Positions 24,161-33,267 of a DNA stretch of 64,000 bases are shown here, in pieces. Position 1 is the first letter of the stretch; each line of letters starts with the position of its first letter. This stretch comes from Ovoidimarina sediminis (lineage in GTDB: Bacteria; Pseudomonadota; Alphaproteobacteria; Rhodobacterales; Rhodobacteraceae): assembly GCF_032586175.1 (NCBI RefSeq), contig NZ_JAWHTE010000021.1, forward strand, positions 1 through 64,000, written 5' to 3'. Position numbers and translations under genes: made by a program. Below the pieces are notes generated by a model that was not told the origin of the DNA, did not search any database, and was given only the letters and a program-made list of their open reading frames with translations.

Positions 24161-26829
24161 GACAGCTCTCCCAACAGTGTTTCAACGGCCGCGATCGCGG
24201 CATCGGCCTTCTCGGCATCCTTGGCGCCACCCTGCGCCAGGTCGGGCCGGCCGCCGCCGCCCTTGCCGCCCAGCGCCTCCACGGCCGCCCGCACCAGATC
24301 GACGGCCGAGACCGTGCCGGTCAGGTCGTCGGTCACGCCCGCGGCCACCGCCGCCTTGCCATCGGCTTCGGCGATCAGAAGCACGGCGCCCGTGCCAAGC
24401 CGCGCCTTGTGCGCGTCGATAAGCGACGGCAGATCCCGCCCCGAAACGCCGCTCAGCGTCTGCGCGACGAAGGCCACGCCGCCCACATCGCGCGCCTCGG
24501 CCCCGCCATCGCCGCCACCGCCCATCGCCACCTTGCGCCGCAGCTCCGCCACCTCGGCCATCAGCGCCTTCCGCTCGTCCAGAAGCGCGCGAATCCGCTC
24601 CGGCACCTCCTGGGGCTGCGCCTTCAGCGTCAGCGCGGCCTCCGCCAGCCGGTGATCCTGCCCCGCTAGGTACTGGAACGCGGCATCGCCCGTCAGCGCC
24701 TCGATCCGCCGCACACCCGCCGACGACGCGCTGTCGCCCAGCGTCACGAAGGTGCCGATATCGCCAGTGCGCGTCACATGGGTGCCGCCGCAAAGCTCGA
24801 TCGAATAGGTCGCCCCGTCGACACCCTTTCCGGTCTCGGCCCGGCCCATCGACACGACCCGAACCTCGTCGCCGTATTTCTCGCCGAAAAGCGCCTGCGC
24901 CCCGATGCCGCGCGCCTCGTCGGGCGTCATGATCCGCGTCTCCACCGGTGCGTTCTGCCGGATATAGGCGTTCACCTCGGCCTCGACGCGCGCCAATTCC
25001 TCAAGCGAAAGCGCCTTCGAATGGCTGAAATCGAACCGCAGGCGGTCGGGCGCGTTCAACGATCCGCGCTGCGCCACGTGACTGCCCAGGGCCTGCCGCA
25101 GCGCCTCGTGCAGAAGGTGCGTCGCCGAATGGTTCGCCCGGATCTGCCCGCGCCGCGCGTGATCGACCGTCAGATGCACCGATCCGCCCACCGCCAGCGC
25201 GCCGCTCTCAAGCCGCGTCAGATGCCCGAACACCGCGCCGCCCGCGAACCGCTTGGTATCGGCCACGGCCCCCACGACATCGCGGTTTTCCAGGTTCGTC
25301 ATGTGGCCGGTGTCGCCCACCTGGCCGCCGGCCTCGCCGTAGAACGGGGTCTGGTTCAGCACGATCCAGGCCTCGCCGGGGCCCTCGAACCGCTCGACCG
25401 GCGCGCCATCCTGCACGATCGCCACGATCTGGCCCTCGGCGACCTCCGTGTCATAACCCAGAAACTCGGTTGCGCCCGTCCGCTCGGCGATATCGAACCA
25501 GTGGCCCGCATCCGCGGCCTCGCCCGATCCCGCCCAGGCGGCGCGTGCCTTGGCCTTCTGCGCTTCCATCGCGGCGTCGAAGCCCGCGACATCCACGCTC
25601 CGGCCCTTCTCCCGCAAGGCATCCTGCGTCAGGTCCAGCGGAAACCCATAAGTGTCGTACAGCTTGAACGCCTCTTCGCCCGGCAGTTCCGCGCCGTCAG
25701 GCAGGCCGGCCAGCGCCTCGTCCAGAAGCGTCAGCCCCCGGTCCAGCGTCTGGCGGAACCGTGTTTCCTCAAGCCGCAGGGTTTCCTCGATCAGCGCCTG
25801 CGCCCGGCCAAGCTCGGGGTAGGCCTGCCCCATCTGGCCGACGAGCGCGGGCACCAGCCGGTGCATCAGCGGATCCTGCGCGCCAAGCAGCGCCCCATGC
25901 CGCATCGCCCGCCGCATGATCCGGCGCAACACGTAACCGCGCCCCTCGTTCGAGGGCATCACCCCGTCCGCGATCAGGAAGGAGGTTGAACGCAGGTGAT
26001 CCGCGATTACCCGGTGATGCACGTTCCCCGGCCCGTCCGGATCGGAGGATGTCGCATGTGCCGAGGCCTCGATCAGCGCCCGCATCAGGTCGGTGTCGTA
26101 ATTGTCGTGCTTGCCCTGCAGAAGCGCCCCGATCCGCTCGAGCCCCATGCCCGTATCGATCGACTGCATGTCGAGCGCTTTCATCGAGCCGTCCTCGAAC
26201 TGCTCGTTCTGCATGAAGACGATGTTCCAGATCTCGATGAACCGGTCGCCATCCTCGTCGGGGCTGCCCGGCGGGCCGCCCGGAATATGCTCGCCGTGGT
26301 CATAGAAGATCTCGGTGCACGGCCCGCAGGGCCCCGTCGGCCCCATCTGCCAGAAATTGTCCGAGGTCGCGATCCGGATGATCCGGTCCTCCGGCACGCC
26401 GGTCTTCTTCCAGATCTCCGCCGCCTCGTCGTCGGTGTGATAGATCGTGACCAGCATGCGCTTGGGGTCGATGTCGAAGCCCTTGGTCAGAAGCTCCCAG
26501 GCATAGGGAATGGCATCCTCCTTGAAATAGTCGCCGAAGCTGAAATTCCCCAGCATTTCAAAGAAGGTATGGTGCCGCGCGGTATAGCCCACATTGTCGA
26601 GGTCATTGTGCTTCCCGCCGGCGCGCACGCATTTCTGGCTCGTCGTCGCGCGGGTATAGTCGCGATGCTCGAGCCCGGTGAAGAGGTTCTTGAACTGCAC
26701 CATGCCCGAATTGACGAACATGAGCGTCGGGTCGTTCCGCGGCACGAGCGGCGATGATGCGACGACCTCGTGATCGTTCTTCGCGAAATAGTCGAGGAAG
26801 GTGGAGCGGATGTCGTTCAGGCTGGGCAT
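24157..26829 (-). CDS. alaS: alanyl-tRNA synthetase
   Basis: AlaS (890 residues) charges tRNA-Ala. The class II catalytic domain is at the N-terminus (FLDYFAKNDHEVVASSPLVPRNDPTLMF, then TYEMLGNFSFGD-type HTFFEMLGNFSFGDYF). The editing domain carries HxxxH in NHSATHLLHEAL and the second zinc motif CGGTHV, and the C-terminal DHHA1-like domain ends the protein. Length is normal for bacterial AlaS. It leads the unit with DUF1330 and MOSC genes. There are no frameshifts or missing motifs. Confidence 0.97.
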   Translation of the reverse strand: MPSLNDIRSTFLDYFAKNDHEVVASSPLVPRNDPTLMFVNSGMVQFKNLFTGLEHRDYTRATTSQKCVRAGGKHNDLDNVGYTARHHTFFEMLGNFSFGDYFKEDAIPYAWELLTKGFDIDPKRMLVTIYHTDDEAAEIWKKTGVPEDRIIRIATSDNFWQMGPTGPCGPCTEIFYDHGEHIPGGPPGSPDEDGDRFIEIWNIVFMQNEQFEDGSMKALDMQSIDTGMGLERIGALLQGKHDNYDTDLMRALIEASAHATSSDPDGPGNVHHRVIADHLRSTSFLIADGVMPSNEGRGYVLRRIMRRAMRHGALLGAQDPLMHRLVPALVGQMGQAYPELGRAQALIEETLRLEETRFRQTLDRGLTLLDEALAGLPDGAELPGEEAFKLYDTYGFPLDLTQDALREKGRSVDVAGFDAAMEAQKAKARAAWAGSGEAADAGHWFDIAERTGATEFLGYDTEVAEGQIVAIVQDGAPVERFEGPGEAWIVLNQTPFYGEAGGQVGDTGHMTNLENRDVVGAVADTKRFAGGAVFGHLTRLESGALAVGGSVHLTVDHARRGQIRANHSATHLLHEALRQALGSHVAQRGSLNAPDRLRFDFSHSKALSLEELARVEAEVNAYIRQNAPVETRIMTPDEARGIGAQALFGEKYGDEVRVVSMGRAETGKGVDGATYSIELCGGTHVTRTGDIGTFVTLGDSASSAGVRRIEALTGDAAFQYLAGQDHRLAEAALTLKAQPQEVPERIRALLDERKALMAEVAELRRKVAMGGGGDGGAEARDVGGVAFVAQTLSGVSGRDLPSLIDAHKARLGTGAVLLIAEADGKAAVAAGVTDDLTGTVSAVDLVRAAVEALGGKGGGGRPDLAQGGAKDAEKADAAIAAVETLLGELS

Positions 26830-26949
26830 GGGCGCGGGCTTCGCTTCGGCTGCTGTCAGGCGTTCCGCCCATTTAGCCCTCTGCCCCGGGGGTGTCCACG
26901 GGGGATGGGCCCGATCGGGTGGATCGCCGCCCCCCTCAACACGGCAGGA

Positions 26950-27315
26950 TCACGCCAGGTGGTGAAAACACTTGAAGACGATCCGCCAGCGCCCGTCTTC
27001 CTCAAGCAGGGTCAGCGTGTCGCGAAATTTCTCGCCCGCCCAGACATTCGTGACGATCACCACCGCGGTATCGCCCGATGTCCGGATCATCTCGATCTCC
27101 CAGGCCGGCACCTCCGCGCCCGCGGGAAGCGCATGGGCGGCACAGTCCTCCGCGAAGGCCTCGACGCCCATCCATTCCAGCGCGCCGCCGAAATGCCCTG
27201 CCGACACGCCGCGGGGGTGAAAGGCCGCGCGCAATTGCCCGGCATCCCCAAAGGTCATTCCCATCACATATGTGGCAACCGTCTCGCGGATCGCTGCCTC
27301 TGTCACACTATCCAT
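26950..27315 (-). CDS. NTF2-like/SnoaL-like protein
   Basis: This 121-residue protein fits the nuclear transport factor 2-like (lumazine-binding-like) superfamily of small cone-shaped folds. It begins with a helix (TEAAIRETVATYVMGMTFGDAGQLRAAFHPRG), and ends with the family beta-sheet pattern (DTLTLLEEDGRWRIVFKCFHH). Such proteins are often enzymes or scavengers acting on small molecules, and no specific substrate can be read here. It stands alone, about 120 bases from alaS. A 900-base gene-free region lies upstream of its start. Confidence 0.82.
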   Translation of the reverse strand: MDSVTEAAIRETVATYVMGMTFGDAGQLRAAFHPRGVSAGHFGGALEWMGVEAFAEDCAAHALPAGAEVPAWEIEMIRTSGDTAVVIVTNVWAGEKFRDTLTLLEEDGRWRIVFKCFHHLA

Positions 27316-27379
27316 CGCCGTCCTCCCCGCTTCATCCGATCATCGCGCGCGACGTGCCGGCCTGTCACCTGAAAAGACG

Positions 27380-28100
27380 CGGGCGGCGCCGTGCCCCTCG
27401 GGTCGACTCGCCCGCACGAGGCCAAATACCGGACTCGCGCCTGCGAAAACATGCCGCCTTCGGCGCCGGACCGTCACGCGAGCGCCCGTGGCTCTCCCGC
27501 GCACACCTGCCGCCTGCCGCGCCGCCTCGTCCCGCAAGCTCCCGCGCCTCTCCCATGGCCCCCTGGCACGGCACCGGGGCCCTTTCGCCGCCCGTCGGCC
27601 AGGGCAGTCACCTCAGGACAAAGCGCTGTGGCCGCGGTTGGCGGCTCCCTCAGAAGGAAAAAAGGGCCCGGCCAACCGCCGCGCCCTCCCTTCTCGTGGC
27701 CGAAAGTATCCCGGCGGGGGGCACAGCCCCTTCGACCCCCGCCAACCGGCAATCGCCTCGCGCAACGATGTGTTCGCGCGTAACGTCCCCCCGAACAGGA
27801 TATCGCCCACGAAGATGTACCGCCTGCGTTGCCGCACGGTCTGGTAAACTCCCATACCTCTCCCGCGGCCCCCTGGCACAGTGCCGGTGCCTTTTCGCCG
27901 CCCGTCGGCCGGAAATCGCCCCACATCACGATGTGCTCGTAGGTAACATCCCGCCCCGGACAGAAATCCGCCGGCGAAAACAGGGCACCTGCTGCGCTGC
28001 ACCTTCCGCAAGCTCCCATGCCTTTCCCATGGCCCCCTGGCACGGCACCGGGGCCGTTTCGCCACCCGCCGGCCAGGGCAGTCACCTCAAGACAGAGCGC
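27380..28100. repeat. degenerate tandem repeats of about 155-165 bp in a gene-free stretch
   Basis: The 924-base stretch 27316-28239 has no convincing gene. Three imperfect units are recognisable from shared landmarks: GGCCCCCTGGCAC at about 27557, 27866 and 28031; CGATGTG at 27776 and 27929; CGTCGGCC or CCGGCC at 27593, 27903 and 28068. Two of the units (around 27552-27720 and 28027-28195) continue into a longer, nearly identical stretch that ends in copies of the dispersed repeat. Long frames in both directions cross it but differ between units, which points to non-coding DNA. Confidence 0.6.
27685..27738 (-). repeat. dispersed intergenic repeat, copy 2
   Basis: A diverged copy: CCTCCCTTC, then GTGGCCGAAAGTATCCCGG, then a GGGGGGC hairpin half. 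It lies at the end of the first long tandem unit. Confidence 0.65.
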
Positions 28101-28157
28101 TCTTGCCGCGCGTGGCGGCCCCCTCAGAAGGAAAAAAGGGCCCGGCCAACCGCCGCG

Positions 28158-28232
28158 CCCTCCCTTCATGTGGCCGAAAATATCCCGGGGGGAGCCGCCC
28201 GGGCTCCGGGCGGCGGGGGGCAGAGCCCCCCG
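28158..28232 (-). repeat. dispersed intergenic repeat, copy 3
   Basis: CCTCCCTTCATGTGGCCGAA and AATATCCCGGGG are followed by a GCCCGG hairpin and GGGGGGCAGAGCCCCCC. It lies 8 bases beyond the recA stop. Because its hairpins come straight after recA, it may also act as the recA terminator. Confidence 0.82.
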
Positions 28233-28239
28233 AACCGGC

Positions 28240-29328
28240 TCAAAGGTCGACGAGCGCGTCGTCTTCCCCGTCCGCTTCCGCCTCACTCTCGGGCATGTCG
28301 AAATCCAGCCCGTGCGCGGCCCGGATCTTGTCCTCGATTTCCAGCGCGATCTTCGGGTTCTCCTTCAGATATCCCTTGGCGTTCTCCCGCCCCTGGCCGA
28401 TCCGTTCGTCGCCATAGCTGAACCAGGCGCCCGACTTCTCCACCACCCCAGCCTTCACGCCAAGGTCCAGAAGCTCGCCGGTCTTCGAAATCCCCTCGCC
28501 ATACATGATGTCGAACTCGACCTGCTTGAACGGCGGCGCCACCTTGTTCTTTACCACCTTCACCCGGGTCTGGTTGCCCACCACCTCGTCGCGATCCTTG
28601 ATCGCGCCGATCCGGCGGATGTCCAGCCGGACGGAGGAATAGAATTTCAGCGCATTGCCGCCCGTGGTCGTCTCGGGCGAACCGAACATGACACCGATCT
28701 TCATCCGGATCTGGTTGATGAAGATCACCATGCAGTTCGATCGGCTGATCGAGGCCGTCAGCTTCCGCATCGCCTGGCTCATCAGCCTTGCCTGCGCGCC
28801 CACGGTCGCGTCGCCCATATCGCCCTCGAGTTCCGCCCGCGGCGTCAGCGCCGCCACCGAATCGACGACGACAAGGCTCACCGCGCCCGACCGCACCAGC
28901 GTATCGGTGATCTCCAGCGCCTGTTCGCCCGTGTCGGGCTGCGAGATCAGAAGTTCGTCAAGGTCGACGCCAAGCTTCTTCGCATATTGCGGGTCAAGCG
29001 CGTGTTCGGCATCGACGAAGGCGCAAACCCCGCCTTTCTTCTGCTCCTCGGCGACGCAATGCAGCGTCAGCGTCGTCTTGCCGGAGCTTTCCGGGCCATA
29101 GATCTCGATCACCCGGCCCTTCGGCAAGCCGCCGATCCCAAGCGCGATATCAAGCCCCAGCGATCCGGTCGAGGTCGCCTCGATCTCGCGCATCGGGCTC
29201 CCGGCGCCCAGCTTCATGATCGAGCCTTTGCCGAATTGCCGTTCGATCTGCGCCAATGCCGAATCGAGGGCCTTCTGACGGTCGTCGCTGCGCTTGTCGC
29301 TCATCTCGAGAATACTTGCCGTGGCCAT
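28240..29328 (-). CDS. recA: recombinase RecA
   Basis: RecA (362 residues) forms filaments on single-stranded DNA and drives strand exchange and LexA self-cleavage. The Walker A motif GPESSGKTTL, the MAW motif, loop sequences around GVMFGSPETTTGGNALKF and the acidic C-terminus (ESEAEADGEDDALVDL) are all seen. The ATG at 29328 gives the usual short N-terminus. A GTTC-N7-GTTC SOS box lies 73-87 bases upstream, so it should be LexA-controlled. A dispersed repeat copy directly follows the stop. Confidence 0.97.
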   Translation of the reverse strand: MATASILEMSDKRSDDRQKALDSALAQIERQFGKGSIMKLGAGSPMREIEATSTGSLGLDIALGIGGLPKGRVIEIYGPESSGKTTLTLHCVAEEQKKGGVCAFVDAEHALDPQYAKKLGVDLDELLISQPDTGEQALEITDTLVRSGAVSLVVVDSVAALTPRAELEGDMGDATVGAQARLMSQAMRKLTASISRSNCMVIFINQIRMKIGVMFGSPETTTGGNALKFYSSVRLDIRRIGAIKDRDEVVGNQTRVKVVKNKVAPPFKQVEFDIMYGEGISKTGELLDLGVKAGVVEKSGAWFSYGDERIGQGRENAKGYLKENPKIALEIEDKIRAAHGLDFDMPESEAEADGEDDALVDL

Positions 29329-29400
29329 AGGTCCTGTTCCTTATTCCATGGCCGCACCCGGGATGCCAGAGGGGGCAGGGGGCGCGGCGATGCTGCACAT

Positions 29401-29415
29401 GTTCGCCTCTTGTTC
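29401..29415. promoter_or_regulatory. alphaproteobacterial SOS (LexA) box
   Basis: GTTC-GCCTCTT-GTTC fits the GTTC-N7-GTTC consensus of LexA in Rhodobacteraceae and rhizobia. It lies upstream of recA on the minus strand. Confidence 0.85.
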
Positions 29416-29568
29416 TTGTTTTGAGGTATGAGAACAAAACGCGAAGATTTCAACTCTTTTCTTCGGCCTTATGTATCAAGCGCACCAGTTAACAGCCCGT
29501 TAACCCTGCTATCCTGCGCCCATGCAGGACAAAACGATAGACAACGTACTCCGCCACCTTCACCGGGA

Positions 29569-29790
29569 ATGCATGAACGGTCGCCATGGTGGGTTGATGT
29601 ATGGGCAAGTCTTCCGGCAAACCTGCTCAAAGCAGAGTTGAAACGTAAGGGGGTGACTTACAGTCATCTTGCCGACATGATCGGGGAGAAAGAAGTCAAC
29701 ATTCGCAACAAGTTATCCAGAGGCAAATTTAGTGCCGCGTTTCTCCTGCAATGCCTGAACGCGATTGGGGCGAACGAGCTCCGCTTGTAG
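29569..29790 (+). CDS. DUF6471 domain protein (small, HTH-like)
   Basis: The product has 73 residues from the ATG at 29569, which begins MHERSPWWVDVW. A longer in-frame start at 29428 exists, but its first 47 residues look non-coding and lie in the recA promoter. The core (LKAELKRKGVTYSHLADMIGEKEVNIRNKLSRGKFSAAFLLQCLNAIG) matches DUF6471, which resembles a Cro/C1-type helix-turn-helix. Surrounding DNA is visibly richer in A and T than flanking genes. It lies just before an unknown membrane-protein gene, and both look acquired. A DNA-binding regulator of that pair is possible. Confidence 0.75.
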   Translation: MHERSPWWVDVWASLPANLLKAELKRKGVTYSHLADMIGEKEVNIRNKLSRGKFSAAFLLQCLNAIGANELRL

Positions 29791-29808
29791 TTCTAGTTTT
29801 TTTTACTG

Positions 29809-30687
29809 GTGATTTTTGCCGGTGTGGTGGCTTGGGATGCACTAGAATACCCAAGACCAGGAAGCATACATCAAGACTATCATCCCAGCGAATATGCAAA
29901 ACGCGCCGAGGAACGCATTGCGGTAATATGCCGTGATCTTGTCGGCGTTCAGCAGGCGGCTTGCGCGGCTGAAATAGCAGACAGACAGCGGGAAAAACAT
30001 GATTCCGAGCGCGACCTTAATGCCCAAAGGTACATGGCGTTTTGGGCCTTCTGGATGGTCGTCGCATCGACCATTGCGGCTTTTGCTACACTCGTCGGTC
30101 TGATCTTGCTTCAAAGGACGTGGCGCGAGACGAAGCGAACCGCTGACGTAGCTCAATCGGCTTTTCTGATGTCCGAGCGTCCGCACCTTTTCATTGGTGA
30201 AGTTCAGCCAATGGCTCCGCTGTTTTCTGATTACCCGAACCGCGTAATTAATCCTGATCTTGAGTTCTTCGACGTGCGCTACGACGTGCAAAACCACGGA
30301 AAGACACCAGCAATTATCAAGGCTCTTGAGGCTTCTGTTCGCATCCTGCCCAATCTCGACGGTACACCCGAGTTTTCTTCCGGTGAACAAAGCCCGTTCG
30401 AGATGATTGTTGCGGCGGAGCGCGCCAGAACCGCTAGTCAATTCATGCGACGCGCGATCACCGAAGAGGACGCCCACCTCATCAGCCGAAGTCGACAAGT
30501 CTACATTGAGGGCGCTGCGGTTGGGCACATCTTCTTTTATGTCAGAGTAACCTACACCAGCCCTCTCGGTGTCACAGATCAAATCATGTCTGCATTTCGG
30601 TATGACCCGATCACTAACGATTTCATTCCAGCAAGTGGAAGCAACTTCAACTACCGCCGTCTCGGCCAAATAGAGCCCCAAAGCTAA
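29809..30687 (+). CDS. membrane protein of unknown function (accessory)
   Basis: The 292-residue protein starts with a GTG right after a run of nine T, and a hydrophobic segment may extend from just upstream (LLVIFAGVVAWDAL). A coiled region follows (residues about 25-80), then a clear membrane helix (about 83-105, WMVVASTIAAFATLVGLILLQ) and a C-terminal beta-rich domain (RPHLFIGEVQPM, VQNHGKTPAIIKALEASV). I do not recognise the family with certainty; similar proteins occur scattered in mobile regions. Codon use and base composition differ from neighbours. It lies between recA and typA with the DUF6471 gene. The start is tentative. Confidence 0.6.
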   Translation: MIFAGVVAWDALEYPRPGSIHQDYHPSEYAKRAEERIAVICRDLVGVQQAACAAEIADRQREKHDSERDLNAQRYMAFWAFWMVVASTIAAFATLVGLILLQRTWRETKRTADVAQSAFLMSERPHLFIGEVQPMAPLFSDYPNRVINPDLEFFDVRYDVQNHGKTPAIIKALEASVRILPNLDGTPEFSSGEQSPFEMIVAAERARTASQFMRRAITEEDAHLISRSRQVYIEGAAVGHIFFYVRVTYTSPLGVTDQIMSAFRYDPITNDFIPASGSNFNYRRLGQIEPQS

Positions 30688-30838
30688 AGCAGCCCAAATC
30701 ACCCCTCATCCCCCGTGCCGGGGGCGAGAGCCGGTGACGCATCTGGTGCGCTTGATACATAACGCCGCTTTTCTTCGCGTCCACTCTGAAGCCACGTGGT
30801 TAACGGGCCGTTACCGCCACATGTCCGGCGGGCCCGGT

Positions 30839-30872
30839 GGCCTTCATGCGGCCGGAAATATCCCGGGGCCGC
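30839..30872 (-). repeat. dispersed intergenic repeat, copy 4 (short)
   Basis: The core CCTTCATGCGGCCGGAAATA, then TCCCGGGGCCG, lies in the 269-base gap before the typA stop. The flanking hairpin half is missing. Nothing else was seen in 30688-30956. Confidence 0.7.
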
Positions 30873-30956
30873 CCTTCAAGCGTGATTGGTCCGATCGACA
30901 ATGGCGATGGGCAGCGCCCCACATGGTCGGCGCGGCCGTCAGGCCGCGTCGATCCC

Positions 30957-32777
30957 CTATTCCGCCGCCCGCGCCTGGCGTTTCCGCTCATGGGGGTCGA
31001 GATACCGCTTCCGAAGCCGGATGGCAGAGGGCGTCACCTCCACAAGCTCGTCATCGTTGATATAGGCGATGGCCTCTTCCAGCGAAAACCGCGTGGGCGT
31101 CGTCAGCACCACCGCATCGTCCTTCCCCGATGCGCGGATATTCGTCAGCTTCTTGCCCTTCAGCGGGTTCACCTCCAGGTCGTTGTCCCGCGAATGCTCG
31201 CCGATGATCATCCCCTGATAGACGTCTTCCTGCGCCCCGATGAACAGCCGCCCGCGTTCTTCGAGGTTCCACAGCGCATAGGCCACCGACTGCCCGGGCT
31301 CCATCGAGATCAGAACGCCCGCGCGCCGCCCGGGGATCGCGCCTTTCCACGGCGCCCAGCCATGGAACACCCGGTTCAGAACCCCGGTGCCGCGGGTGTC
31401 GGTCAGGAATTCCCCGTGATAGCCGATCAACCCGCGCGATGGCACCAGCGCCACGATCCGCGTCTTGCCCGCGCCCGCGGGCCGCATTTCCGTCATCTCG
31501 CCGCGCCGGGGGCCAGTGATCTTCTCGATCACCGCGCCGGAATAGCCGTCGTCGACATCGATCGTCACTTCCTCGATCGGCTCGTGGCGCACCCCGTCGA
31601 TCTCGCGGGTCAGCACCACGGGGCGGGAAATCGACAGTTCGAACCCCTCGCGCCGCATGTTCTCGATCAGAACGCCCATCTGCAATTCGCCGCGGCCCGC
31701 CACCTCGAAGGCCTCGCCGCCCGGCGTGTCACTTACCCGGATCGCAACGTTCTGTTCCGCCTCGCGCATCAGGCGCTCGCGGATCACCCGGCTCTGCACC
31801 TTCTTGCCGTCGCGGCCCGCCAGCGGGCTGTCGTTGATCCCGAAGGTGACGGAGATCGTGGGCGGGTCGATCGGCTGCGCGGGCAGGGCCTCGTCGACGG
31901 CAAGGGCCGCGATCGTGTCCGAAACCGTGCCCTTCGACATGCCCGAGATCGAAACGATGTCGCCCGCCACGGCCTCCTCGATCGGTTGCTGGCCGAGGCC
32001 GCGGAACGCCTGGATCTTCGACACCCGGAACTGCTCGATCGGCTGGCCCATCCGGCTCAGCGCCTTCACCGTCGCCCCGGTCTTCAGCCGCCCGGTTTCC
32101 ACCCGGCCCGTCAGGATGCGGCCCAAAAACGGGTCGGCCGACAGGGTCGTGGCGAGCATCGTGAAATCCTCGTCCACACGGCCCTGCTGGCGCGGGCGGG
32201 GCACGTGGTTCACGATCAGCCGGAACAGCGCCGACAGATCCTTCCGCGGCCCGTCCAGATCCTCGTCGGCCCAGCCCGAGCGCCCCGACGCATAGAGATG
32301 CGGGAAATCGAGCTGATCCTCGTTCGCGTCAAGCGCGGCGAACAGATCGAACACTTCATCCAGCGCCCGGTCCGGCTCTGCATCGGGCTTGTCCACCTTG
32401 TTCAGCACGACGATGGGGCGCAGGCCGAGGGCCAGCGCCTTCGAGGTGACGAATTTCGTCTGCGGCATTGGCCCTTCGGCGGCATCGACCAGAAGGCACA
32501 CCCCGTCGACCATCGACAGGATTCGCTCCACCTCGCCGCCGAAATCGGCGTGGCCCGGCGTGTCGACGATGTTGATCCGCGTGCCCTTCCATTCGACCGA
32601 GGTGCACTTGGCGAGAATCGTGATCCCGCGTTCCCGCTCCAGGTCGTTCGAATCCATCGCGCGTTCGGCCACGGCCTGGCCTTCGCGGAAGGCGCCCGAC
32701 TGGCGCAGAAGCTCGTCGACGAGCGTGGTTTTCCCATGGTCGACATGGGCGATGATGGCGATGTTGCGAAGGTCCAT
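30957..32777 (-). CDS. typA: ribosome-associated GTPase TypA/BipA
   Basis: TypA (606 residues) is a translational GTPase of the EF-G/LepA type with roles in stress and ribosome assembly. N-terminal G motifs: AHVDHGKTTLVDEL (P-loop), GITI, DTPGHADFGGEVERIL, and NKVDKPDA. EF-Tu-like domain 2, EF-G-like domains III and V, and the BipA-specific C-terminus (ALWNLEERGRLFIGAQEDVYQGMIIGE) follow. Length is normal. It stands as a single gene with the SMR gene 60 bases upstream on the same strand. Confidence 0.96.
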   Translation of the reverse strand: MDLRNIAIIAHVDHGKTTLVDELLRQSGAFREGQAVAERAMDSNDLERERGITILAKCTSVEWKGTRINIVDTPGHADFGGEVERILSMVDGVCLLVDAAEGPMPQTKFVTSKALALGLRPIVVLNKVDKPDAEPDRALDEVFDLFAALDANEDQLDFPHLYASGRSGWADEDLDGPRKDLSALFRLIVNHVPRPRQQGRVDEDFTMLATTLSADPFLGRILTGRVETGRLKTGATVKALSRMGQPIEQFRVSKIQAFRGLGQQPIEEAVAGDIVSISGMSKGTVSDTIAALAVDEALPAQPIDPPTISVTFGINDSPLAGRDGKKVQSRVIRERLMREAEQNVAIRVSDTPGGEAFEVAGRGELQMGVLIENMRREGFELSISRPVVLTREIDGVRHEPIEEVTIDVDDGYSGAVIEKITGPRRGEMTEMRPAGAGKTRIVALVPSRGLIGYHGEFLTDTRGTGVLNRVFHGWAPWKGAIPGRRAGVLISMEPGQSVAYALWNLEERGRLFIGAQEDVYQGMIIGEHSRDNDLEVNPLKGKKLTNIRASGKDDAVVLTTPTRFSLEEAIAYINDDELVEVTPSAIRLRKRYLDPHERKRQARAAE

Positions 32778-32837
32778 GGGGCACTCTTAAGGGCTGCTCG
32801 CGGGGGAGCTAGCGCGCCCGGGCCGGAAAGACCAGCC

Positions 32838-33167
32838 TCAGTGACCCGTGGTCTTGGAAAAGAGGTGAATGACGAGGATCCCGGCAAGGATCAGTGCAAG
32901 GCCCAGGATCGCGGCGGCATCGAGCCTCTGGCCAAACAGAACCCAGCCGATCGCGGCGATCAGGATGATTCCAAGCCCCGACCACATCGCATATGCCACG
33001 CCAACGGGAATGACCTTGAGGCAAAGGCCGAGGAAGTAGAACGACACCGCATATCCCAGGACAACCAGAAGCGAGGGCCCGAGCTTGGTGAACCCGTAGC
33101 TCGCCTTCAGGGCGGAGGTGCCGATCGTCTCGAAGGCGACGGCGATCACGAGATAAAGGTAGGGCAT
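32838..33167 (-). CDS. small multidrug resistance (EmrE/QacE-type) transporter
   Basis: The product has 109 residues with four membrane helices, the SMR hallmark. The membrane-embedded Glu in AFETIGTSALK (about residue 13) is the proton- and drug-coupling residue. Family stretches VAYAMWSGLGIILIAAIGWVLFGQRLD and ILAGILVIHLF are present. The ATG at 33167 is chosen, not an earlier GTG-type start, because it gives MPYLYLVIAVAFE, the normal SMR N-terminus. It exports quaternary or cationic compounds, or possibly guanidinium; the subtype is not resolved by eye. Confidence 0.92.
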   Translation of the reverse strand: MPYLYLVIAVAFETIGTSALKASYGFTKLGPSLLVVLGYAVSFYFLGLCLKVIPVGVAYAMWSGLGIILIAAIGWVLFGQRLDAAAILGLALILAGILVIHLFSKTTGH

Positions 33168-33267
33168 GGCGGGCCTCGCATGGGTCGGTGGCCTGCCCCT
33201 CATGCCGATCCCGGGCCCATGGGGCAACAGGGATGTTCAACGGCGGGGCGCGGCGCGCCCGGCACGT

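Noticed and set aside
27380..28100. CRISPR array
   Set aside because: Repeat units are about 155-165 bp, imperfect and without short constant repeats or spacers; no cas genes are present anywhere in the window.
27078..28421. 447-codon ORF and opposing frames in the region before recA
   Set aside because: Frames change between the repeat units and have no domain; the DNA is repetitive and non-coding.
29428..29568. Longer start of the DUF6471 protein
   Set aside because: The 47 extra codons lie in the recA upstream region and are compositionally unlike the domain.
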